Positions 17,735-24,576 of a stretch of 64,000 bases of DNA are shown in pieces (the stretch's first letter is position 1; every line of letters begins with the position of its first letter). Source of the DNA: Clostridiales bacterium. Lineage in GTDB: Bacteria > Bacillota > Clostridia > Saccharofermentanales > Saccharofermentanaceae. The notes below the pieces were generated by a model that was not told where the DNA came from, did no database searches, and saw only the letters and a program-made list of their open reading frames with translations. The stretch spans positions 124,001-188,000 of the forward strand of contig JAFVDI010000031.1 of the NCBI GenBank assembly GCA_017478485.1, read 5' to 3'. A program made the translations under genes and the position numbers.

Positions 17735-18314
17735 TAAGAAGCAGACAAATAAGTTTATTAAAGACATGGGAGCGGTTTTCACTCCCGTGTTTTATATTTT
17801 CAGTGTTGTATCTGTAGCTTCAGCCATAATCGTATGCGGTTTTGAATGGTTAACAATACTGATAGCTTTGTTTCTTATATTTTTAACCGGATGCGCTGCC
17901 TCAGATATCAATAAGGGGATAGTCCCAGATCTCTTATGTATATTAATAGCAGTGGTTGGTGTCATAAGCTTCTTTACAGAGCCGGTCAGCCTACAGAGCA
18001 TCATAAGCCACATTTGCGGTGCGCTGGTGCTTTCTGTGCCCATGCTGATAGCTGCATTGCTGGTAAAAGGCGGTTTTGGAGGCGGTGATATCAAGATGAT
18101 GGCTGCAGCAGGCCTGTTTCTAGGGCTTGACAGGACCATAATAGCCGGAATAATAGCCTTTTTAATAGCCGGAATATATGGTGTTTATATTCTGTTAACA
18201 AAAAAGAAGGGTAGCAGGGAAAATATCAAATTAGCGCCATATTTGGCTCTCGGATGTGCATTTTCAGCACTTTTTGGGGCTGTTTTTATGGAGATCCTGA
18301 GGCTGAAAATGTAG
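17724..18314 (+). CDS. Prepilin peptidase-like A24 protein without methyltransferase domain
   Basis: A 196-residue polytopic membrane protein (about six TM helices) of the A24 aspartyl prepilin-peptidase family. Both catalytic aspartates are present: in ASDINKGIVPDLL (about residue 60) and in the GxGD motif GGFGGGDIKMM (about 117). The N-terminal cytoplasmic domain with CxxC pairs, which carries N-methylation in bifunctional PilD, is absent. Start is ATG 17724, inside the end of pilB (11-base overlap, so coupled). It ends about 200 bases before pilA. A second, longer A24 gene lies at the far end of the locus with the opposite pattern of losses. Confidence 0.88.
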   Translation: MTTDKKQTNKFIKDMGAVFTPVFYIFSVVSVASAIIVCGFEWLTILIALFLIFLTGCAASDINKGIVPDLLCILIAVVGVISFFTEPVSLQSIISHICGALVLSVPMLIAALLVKGGFGGGDIKMMAAAGLFLGLDRTIIAGIIAFLIAGIYGVYILLTKKKGSRENIKLAPYLALGCAFSALFGAVFMEILRLKM

Positions 18315-18405
18315 CGTTTCCGTTTACAGACCGTTTGCAAATAAGGGGTTTTGCGGTTTCGGGTTAATAATATGTTACCCAACAATGAATTGTGGCGAAA
18401 ATGTG

Positions 18406-18434
18406 TTGAAGTTCGATTTTGGATGGGTTATAGT
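18406..18434 (+). promoter_or_regulatory. Sigma-A promoter of the major pilin gene
   Basis: TTGAAG at 18406-18411, 17-base spacer, TATAGT at 18429-18434, 80 bases upstream of the pilin ATG. The inverted pentamers GATGG and CCATC flank the -10 region, which could be a regulator contact or chance. A separate promoter here would let the main pilin be made in excess of the assembly proteins. Confidence 0.7.
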
Positions 18435-18514
18435 AAGACCATCAAGCAAGTCAAGCGAATTTGACAAAAATACAAACTCACTCAAGGGTGATACAAAACA
18501 AGGAGGTCACGGAA

Positions 18515-18940
18515 ATGAAAAAGACAGTTAAAACATCAAAGAAGGGTTTCACATTAGTTGAGCTCATCGTAGTTCTCGTTATCCTCGCAGTTCTCGCAGC
18601 AATGCTCGTTCCTGCACTCGTCGGATACGTAGACAAGGCAAAGAAGGAAAAGGAATATCAGACAGCAGCTACAGTTTATGGTGCAGCACAGGCAACAATT
18701 ACAGAAATGTATGGTAGAAACAAGATTTCCAAGGGCAGCACACTTTCACTGGGAACTTCAACTTGGGGCCCTCAGGTAATCAAACTCGCAGGTGTTGATT
18801 CAAAGGCAGTTACAGCTTTCTCATTCACTTATGGTGATAACTTCATCATTTCAGGTGGAACTGTTACGATCAGCAATCACGTTTACACACTTACAATTGA
18901 TACTGCAAACGGTGCACCTAGCTGGTCAGGTGAGACTTAA
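18515..18940 (+). CDS. pilA: Major type IV pilin
   Basis: A 141-residue prepilin: leader of 10 residues (MKKTVKTSKK), cleavage site G|FTLVELIVVLVILAVLAAM with Glu at +5, then a short globular domain with no cysteines. This is the size and shape of a major pilin. The ATG at 18515 has a perfect AGGAGG 8-13 bases upstream, stronger than at neighbouring genes, and the gene has its own promoter and a downstream hairpin, all consistent with high expression. Codons favour GTT/CTC/GCA, also typical of a highly expressed gene. Confidence 0.93.
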   Translation: MKKTVKTSKKGFTLVELIVVLVILAVLAAMLVPALVGYVDKAKKEKEYQTAATVYGAAQATITEMYGRNKISKGSTLSLGTSTWGPQVIKLAGVDSKAVTAFSFTYGDNFIISGGTVTISNHVYTLTIDTANGAPSWSGET

Positions 18941-18976
18941 TAGTAAGATTGTAAAAAATCTAACATAACTTAACAC

Positions 18977-19004
18977 TGCGCCGGGTTCGAATGAGCCCGG
19001 CGCA
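18977..19004 (+). terminator. Strong hairpin after the pilin gene, poor T-run
   Basis: TGCGCCGGGTTC pairs with GAGCCCGGCGCA (12 bp, one G-U) around a GAAT loop. The following bases are TTCATAAAAAG, a weak terminator tail. It may act as a leaky terminator or as an mRNA 3'-end stabiliser that keeps pilin mRNA in excess over the minor pilin genes downstream. Confidence 0.7.
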
Positions 19005-19060
19005 TTCATAAAAAGAATCAAATACATTTTTCCCATATTTATTACTTCTTTAATGGGGTG

Positions 19061-19066
19061 TATAAT
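19061..19066 (+). promoter_or_regulatory. Candidate -10 box ahead of the minor pilin genes
   Basis: TATAAT at 19061-19066, 38 bases upstream of the ATG of the first minor pilin. No convincing -35 lies 16-18 bases upstream (TTTATT at best). It could supply the minor pilin genes independently of the major pilin. Confidence 0.4.
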
Positions 19067-19103
19067 TAAAACATGATCCGCAAGAGTTTATGAAGGTATT
19101 CTT

Positions 19104-19538
19104 ATGAAACGGATAAGACGCGAAAACTTGATAAAAAGGACAGCCTCGGTATTAGGGAACAATAAGGGCGCCAGTATGGTGCTTGTTACTATTCTTGCGA
19201 TAGTAGTCCTTACGGCGGTCGTTATCTTAAGAGTAACCACTACAACTTTCATGGCTTCTTCAAACAGGCAGCTTAATCAGGATCAGGCTTATGAACTGGC
19301 AGCCAGCCTTGGCGCCTCCATAGATAAGCTTATTGAGGAAGGCAAATATTCTATAGCTGATGCTCCTGTGGGTAATCCAATCTATGACCAGAGTAATTTC
19401 CCGGATCTTCCGGATGCTTCCGTAAAAGCAGAAGTAAGTAACATTATGGATGGAACCGAAGTTATCGGAAAACGACTGACAGTAACCGGAAAAGTCGGAA
19501 AATCCAGTTATGTATATACGAAGGAGTACCGCGTATGA
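19104..19538 (+). CDS. PilX-like minor pilin / pilus-associated membrane protein
   Basis: 144 residues: a basic N-terminus of about 20 residues, then NNKG|ASMVLVTILAIVVLTAVVI, a prepilin-like junction and hydrophobic helix, followed by an extracytoplasmic domain of about 95 residues. Unlike a classical pilin it has no Glu at +5, a feature shared with PilX/GspK-type minor subunits that cap or prime fibres. ATG at 19104 has GAAGG upstream. It overlaps the next gene by 4 bases (ATGA), and three consecutive minor pilin genes are coupled this way. The PilX assignment is by analogy only. Confidence 0.7.
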   Translation: MKRIRRENLIKRTASVLGNNKGASMVLVTILAIVVLTAVVILRVTTTTFMASSNRQLNQDQAYELAASLGASIDKLIEEGKYSIADAPVGNPIYDQSNFPDLPDASVKAEVSNIMDGTEVIGKRLTVTGKVGKSSYVYTKEYRV

Positions 19539-19912
19539 GGATCATAGCAAAGACTAAAGCGGTACTTATGGCAAATAAAGCCGAGTCAATAGTTGAAGTT
19601 ATAGTTGCATTCGTGGTTATAACGATCGTTATGGCTATGTTTGCCCAAGGTATGAATTATGTAACTTCAGCAGAAAAATATGCCATTGAGAATACAAAAG
19701 ATAATGATACGGCCATGTTAAGACTGCAGAGAACGGTTACTGGAGTTGCTGATGAGGCTGATAGTGATGAAATATCTTCTGCGGAAAAGCTCAAGCTTCA
19801 GGACAAGCCGAATATGCTTAAACTTACGGAATATAAGATACAGTGCGGCGGCGGTCCTTCCAATGTTTTTAACTACTATGTTTTCGATGCGAATCTGGAG
19901 ACTGAACCATGA
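19535..19912 (+). CDS. PilV-like minor pilin
   Basis: 125 residues. A leader of about 15 residues ends ANKA|ESIVEVIVAFVVITIVMAM, a PilV-like helix (compare the VEVLVA pattern). The residue before the predicted cut is Ala rather than the usual Gly, so processing would be by a tolerant peptidase or absent. The mature part is short and acidic, with one cysteine (CGGGPSN). GGAG precedes the ATG; both ends share ATGA overlaps with neighbours. Likely part of the priming complex with the genes on either side. Confidence 0.72.
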   Translation: MRIIAKTKAVLMANKAESIVEVIVAFVVITIVMAMFAQGMNYVTSAEKYAIENTKDNDTAMLRLQRTVTGVADEADSDEISSAEKLKLQDKPNMLKLTEYKIQCGGGPSNVFNYYVFDANLETEP

Positions 19913-22746
19913 GAAAAGATAGTTTAAAAATGTATATCCGTACCAAGAAGGGTGTAACGCTGGTTGAACTCGTTGTTTCGATGACACTGGTTGCCCTTTT
20001 TGCTGTTGTATGTGTAAGTCTCATCAATCCTATTGAGAGGATCTATCAGCATACCGTGAAGCTTTCGCATGCACAGCTGATCGCTGATACTGTTGTTGAT
20101 TCGATACGTAAAGAGTGTGATGACGTTGATAACAGTGACGAAAGTTCTGTCTGGATAACAACAAAGTCCGGCAATAATGCTTCTAATCTGATTAACAAGG
20201 TGGATCCGAAGAGTGAAGGTCCCATCTTGATAATGCGTAAGAATGGAAATTATTGTGAGGCTATCTTTTCTTGTTATGAAATTACTGAAGATAATCTTCA
20301 TGACGTAAGTGATACAAAGATGACCGGTTCTACATACGGTCACGCTGCAAGCAGTCTGCTTGCAGATTCCAATAGCCATAATCGAAATAGCGGATATGTT
20401 CATTTCGGTTATTACCAGGCTAAAGATAACAATAACGGTGTAACTCCTTACAAAGCTTACGATTATACAAATCCTCTTACCGCTTCAACATATGAAGGCT
20501 ACACCGTGTCACTCAGTTTTAAGGGGATAGGGTATAAGACAGATGCAAACGGTGTGAAACATCCGACATACGTCGAATTAGCCGTCAGTGTTTATGATGG
20601 TGATTATAAAGACGGTGAAAGCAAGCGTATCTATACGCGCAGCACGGTAATCAGTTTTTCTCCCAACGGATCAGGTAAGGGAACTCACGGCGGCGGAGGA
20701 TATACGCCTTCCACAAAGAAAGATATTGATGTAAGAGTAAGATGGGTTGACGAAGGCGGAAATGCTATTGCTTGGCCGGATGATGTGCCAAGCATAGATA
20801 TAACTTTCAATGGATCAAGTCCTGCCCGAAAGTATACTTTGTCTAAAGGTTATAGCAGATTTGTGTTTGCCAATGTTGTTGTGTCCGGATCACCGACACT
20901 GACATGCACTAATGTCCCTGAATATACTTATACCTATAAAGGAAATGTAAACAACGGCTATGTTGTTACTTATAAACATGAGAATGTAAAGACTGTTAAG
21001 CTCATTTGCGGCGAAGAATTTGTTAAAAAGATCGATCAAAACAATGTAACAGGTGTTGTTTTCGGCAAAAAATCCGAATGGATACCTAAGATGGCTGAGT
21101 TTAGGGCGAGTGGTGCTACGGTTAGCGGACCGACTAATGTAGCCATTCCTTATGGTGCTGCTTACAACAGCATGGCTACCAAAGATGATTATGTGCTTTA
21201 CAAGGTAAGTCAGAATGGCAGATTGACTGTTTATGTACTTAGCAATAATGGCAGTTTCGTCCTTAATGACAGCTGCAAGAAAATGTTTATTAATTGCAAG
21301 AAATTGGATTCCATCACTGGATTTACCGGACCTGAACCTGTCAGCTCGGTTTTCAGTAATGAACTTACGACAAATATGCAATCTATGTTTGAAGGATGTG
21401 TGAAAATAACATCATTCAAATTGGCAGGCCTTGTTTCTTCAAAGGTTACGAATACTTCCGCGATGTTTTATAACTGCACGGGAGCAGTTACTGCTGATCT
21501 TTCCGAATGGAATACATCCGGTGTTACGACCATGGAGAATATGTTCAGGAACTGTGAGAAACTGAATATGCATTCGGAAAACTGGAATTGGAACACTTCC
21601 AAAGTCACTAATTTTTCATACATGTTCAGTAATTGCGATACCAATCCTGATTCAACATACACGATTGATATCAGCAGCTTTAAGTTTAATCAATCTCAAG
21701 ATATAACCATGACTCATATGTTCGAAAAAAGCGGTGTAACCACGGTTAAATTCCCAGCTGCATCCAATTCCGCAAAAACAGTTACGAACATTGAGTACAT
21801 GTTCAATTCATGTACCAACCTTACAGAAATTGAAAATTTCGTTATTGCCAGAGACTCGGCAGATGATTTATCAGGGTTGTCTCTTATACAGTATGACTTT
21901 AGTGGAGTAACTAAAGCGAACAATCTGTTTGCTAACTGTACAAGTCTCAAGAATATAGGACTATCGATTAATTTGTCTAAATTAAATGAAATCAAAGATA
22001 TGTTTACTAACTGTACCGGTCTTAGGAATTTAAGATTGTGTGTTGATCTGTCCTCGGTAACATATGTTAAGGAATTAATTCATAATCTTCCTGTCCTTGA
22101 AAGTGCTGATCTCAGTCAATCCAATTTTGCGAGTTTGACGAAATTCGATAACTTCTTCCATACATGCAATGGTCTTAAGACTGTAAAGATGAATGATCTT
22201 GTGCTTTCATCTTTTACCGGTGTATCAACAACAATGTTTGAAGATGTTTATCATCTGACTCATCTGGAAATGCAGAGAGCTGACTTTAGTAATGTTGAAG
22301 ACACCAAGTTTATTACCAGAGACTCACTTGAGTATTTGGATCTGTCCGGAGCTAAGTTTAGCAACAAGACAAGTTGTGAAAACATGTTCAAAATCATCAG
22401 TGGTGAAGCCGGCAAGGTTAAGCAATTGCAAACTATTATTATGAAAGATACTGAATTGCCTAAATGCACTTCATATAAGAATATGTTCAAGAATTGTCAT
22501 AAACTTACAACTGTTAATTTCAAACCGGTTAATTCATCTCCGGTTGATTGTACAGGTATGTTCTCTACTTGTGAGTCATTAACGAGTATTGATCTTTCTG
22601 CTTGGAATAAGACTAAAGTCACCAACATATCGTATATGTTCCAGAATTGTACCGGATTTACCAACTTTAGTTTTACCGATCTGGCTTTGAAACATGCACT
22701 GATGCTTCGTATTTGTTTAGCGGATGTACCAGTCTGTCTACAGTAA
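19909..22746 (+). CDS. Giant pilin-like adhesin with DUF285/BspA-type repeats, N-terminal part (frame broken at about 22689)
   Basis: Starts with a prepilin signal, TKKG|VTLVELVVSMTLVALFAVV (Glu at +5), so it enters the pilus as a PilW-like minor subunit. A pilin globular region (about 40-250) is followed by a Gly-rich joint, a Cna-B-like beta domain (VRVRWVDEGGNAIAWPDDVP, about 275-360), then from about 450 a long run of DUF285/BspA-type repeats with the pattern MF-NC--L--DLS-WNTS-VTNMS. The frame ends with an out-of-frame tail after about residue 926. The repeats resume one frame over at 22689-22713 and continue to 23717. The simplest cause is loss of one G in TTGGAAA (the paralogous repeat near 22840 reads GCTTTGGAA). 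The intact product would be about 1,269 residues. Confidence 0.85.
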   Translation: MRKDSLKMYIRTKKGVTLVELVVSMTLVALFAVVCVSLINPIERIYQHTVKLSHAQLIADTVVDSIRKECDDVDNSDESSVWITTKSGNNASNLINKVDPKSEGPILIMRKNGNYCEAIFSCYEITEDNLHDVSDTKMTGSTYGHAASSLLADSNSHNRNSGYVHFGYYQAKDNNNGVTPYKAYDYTNPLTASTYEGYTVSLSFKGIGYKTDANGVKHPTYVELAVSVYDGDYKDGESKRIYTRSTVISFSPNGSGKGTHGGGGYTPSTKKDIDVRVRWVDEGGNAIAWPDDVPSIDITFNGSSPARKYTLSKGYSRFVFANVVVSGSPTLTCTNVPEYTYTYKGNVNNGYVVTYKHENVKTVKLICGEEFVKKIDQNNVTGVVFGKKSEWIPKMAEFRASGATVSGPTNVAIPYGAAYNSMATKDDYVLYKVSQNGRLTVYVLSNNGSFVLNDSCKKMFINCKKLDSITGFTGPEPVSSVFSNELTTNMQSMFEGCVKITSFKLAGLVSSKVTNTSAMFYNCTGAVTADLSEWNTSGVTTMENMFRNCEKLNMHSENWNWNTSKVTNFSYMFSNCDTNPDSTYTIDISSFKFNQSQDITMTHMFEKSGVTTVKFPAASNSAKTVTNIEYMFNSCTNLTEIENFVIARDSADDLSGLSLIQYDFSGVTKANNLFANCTSLKNIGLSINLSKLNEIKDMFTNCTGLRNLRLCVDLSSVTYVKELIHNLPVLESADLSQSNFASLTKFDNFFHTCNGLKTVKMNDLVLSSFTGVSTTMFEDVYHLTHLEMQRADFSNVEDTKFITRDSLEYLDLSGAKFSNKTSCENMFKIISGEAGKVKQLQTIIMKDTELPKCTSYKNMFKNCHKLTTVNFKPVNSSPVDCTGMFSTCESLTSIDLSAWNKTKVTNISYMFQNCTGFTNFSFTDLALKHALMLRICLADVPVCLQ

Positions 22747-23717
22747 ATATGTTAGGATTTACTGCACCCGAACTTGCAACTTGTGAGGGCATGTTCCAGG
22801 ATTGCACCGGACTTACAAGCTGCTCATTAAAGCAAGTTGCTTTGGAATCTTTAACTAATATTTCAAAAATGTTTTCAGGCTGCACAGGCCTTACGACGGT
22901 TGATATGTCTGAAGCTAAGTTGCCTTTATGTGAATCATTCAATATGCTTTTCGCTAATTGCAAGTCGCTTAATTCCGTTGATTTGAGAGAACTTAGAACG
23001 CCAAAACTTATGACTTGCGAAAGTATGTTCCAGAATTGCTATAGTTTGAATATTGCAGAAGGGAATACGAGTGGATGGGATACTTCAAGTGTTACCAATG
23101 TCAGCAATATGTTCTACAATGCTTGCTATAAAGGAGAATCCGGTTATGAGAATCTTCCTGATGCTGTGATAGATATCTCAGGTCTGAAATTTACTAACAT
23201 CAATAATTTTAGCCAAATGTTCTGGAATTTTAAAGATTCTTATAAGCCGGAGAAAGATGTTCTGAAAAAGATAATACTGCCTTCGGGTGAAGATGCAGTG
23301 GTTAATGCTAATGAAGTAACCACTTATCGTATGTTCAATTGCAGGGAACACCTTACGGAAATTAAACATCTTGAAGATTTCTGTATATTAGGAACCATGT
23401 CTGATGCCCGTTCAACTTTTGCCAGGACTGGTTTAAGCGTAATGAATATAAGTAAATTCGACTTTGATAAGATTACTAAGAATGCAAATTGGTTGTTTAA
23501 TGATAACAAAAATCTCACGAAGATCATTGTTAATCCGGCTTGCAATTATAATGCGTTTTCAGGCAGATTCTCTGGCGTAGAATTGTTTTCCGGCTGTTCT
23601 ACGAATCTTGTCGGTCAGGCTGGAACGCATTGGGTTAATAACAAAGATCACACTATGGGAAAATATGCACGTATTGACGGTGAGCAAAATAAGGAAGGTT
23701 ATTTCTCTGTTGCATAA
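22713..23717 (+). CDS. Continuation of the DUF285-repeat pilin-like adhesin after a frameshift
   Basis: Encodes the remaining 334 residues of the repeat protein begun at 19909. Repeats such as MFSGCTSLSTVNM and MFQNCYSLN continue without a gap in pattern, and the frame can be read back to 22689 as ETCTDASYLFSGCTSL. The TTG at 22713 is not preceded by a ribosome site, so independent translation is unlikely. The C-terminus (about the last 60 residues) leaves the repeat pattern and ends GYFSVA, with no sortase or lysine-rich anchor, consistent with a protein held by its N-terminal pilin helix. Either a sequencing error or a real inactivating or phase-variable mutation. Confidence 0.75.
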   Translation: MFSGCTSLSTVNMLGFTAPELATCEGMFQDCTGLTSCSLKQVALESLTNISKMFSGCTGLTTVDMSEAKLPLCESFNMLFANCKSLNSVDLRELRTPKLMTCESMFQNCYSLNIAEGNTSGWDTSSVTNVSNMFYNACYKGESGYENLPDAVIDISGLKFTNINNFSQMFWNFKDSYKPEKDVLKKIILPSGEDAVVNANEVTTYRMFNCREHLTEIKHLEDFCILGTMSDARSTFARTGLSVMNISKFDFDKITKNANWLFNDNKNLTKIIVNPACNYNAFSGRFSGVELFSGCSTNLVGQAGTHWVNNKDHTMGKYARIDGEQNKEGYFSVA

Positions 23718-23739
23718 TAATATCGAAGGAGCCTATTAA

Positions 23740-24537
23740 TTGAATTTTACTTTTTCTTATCCGCTGTATGACATGCTTTTTATAGGCATATATCTAATTG
23801 TTTTGTCTTTTATCTTCGGTGCAGTATTTGCAAGTTTTATTACCTGTACGGCGTGGCGCGTAGTGCGGGGAGAAGACTGGAAGATGGGTCACAGCCACTG
23901 CGACACTTGCGGTCACGAATTGTCTACGACTGATCTTTTTCCGATTGTTTCCTACGTGGCATTGAAGGGAAAGTGCCGTTACTGCGGTTCTAAGGTTCCG
24001 CCGAGAGACCTGATATTCGAGATATTGCTTGGTCTGCTTTTCGCTGGTACTTTGGCGCTTCATGGCTTTGTTGATGCTGCTGTTGTAGCTGCTTTGACTT
24101 TGGAAGTGCTCCTGCTTGGCCTTTCTCTGGCAGACTGGGATTCTGGTGTAATTCCCGACGGTTTTCTTGCAGCTATCCTGGTCGTATGGATAATGACCGT
24201 TGGTTTCAGGCCTGATGTGCAGAAGTTTGCCATTGAAGGCGTAATTGCTTCCGCTTGTGTCGGCTTGCTCATGGCAGTTGGTACCGCTATAGTCGGCAAG
24301 ATCATAAGGTCCAAGGTTAGTTACGGAACAACCAAACTTGCTATGTGCCTGATGCTGTTCCTGGGCTTCAAAGGATCGGTTGTCGCCGTCATAGTTGGTG
24401 TTGTGTTAGGAGTTGCTTTCGCGCTGGTCTGCAAGTCCAAGAAGAGGAAGGTGTCTCTGGCTCCTGCTATTTCGCTTGCTGTAATAGCTGCGTTGATCTT
24501 CAAGGATGTTTTGGCAATGATAGCTCCTGCTGTTTGA
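23740..24537 (+). CDS. PilD-like prepilin peptidase with degenerate second active-site motif
   Basis: 265 residues, start TTG with GAAGGA about 10 bases upstream. The N-terminal cytoplasmic domain has the two CxxC pairs of bifunctional PilD (CDTCGHEL and CRYCGSKV), which bind zinc and accompany N-methylation. About seven TM helices follow. The first catalytic aspartate is present in LADWDSGVIPDG (about residue 132). The second motif, normally GxGDxK, reads SYGTTKLAMCLMLFLG, with Thr where the aspartate should be. Peptidase activity is therefore doubtful, while methyltransferase activity may remain. The partner at 17724 has both aspartates but lacks this N-terminal domain. Confidence 0.85.
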   Translation: MNFTFSYPLYDMLFIGIYLIVLSFIFGAVFASFITCTAWRVVRGEDWKMGHSHCDTCGHELSTTDLFPIVSYVALKGKCRYCGSKVPPRDLIFEILLGLLFAGTLALHGFVDAAVVAALTLEVLLLGLSLADWDSGVIPDGFLAAILVVWIMTVGFRPDVQKFAIEGVIASACVGLLMAVGTAIVGKIIRSKVSYGTTKLAMCLMLFLGFKGSVVAVIVGVVLGVAFALVCKSKKRKVSLAPAISLAVIAALIFKDVLAMIAPAV

Positions 24538-24576
24538 ACTATTATTCTTTGTTTATCGAATTCTTAATCTGGAATA

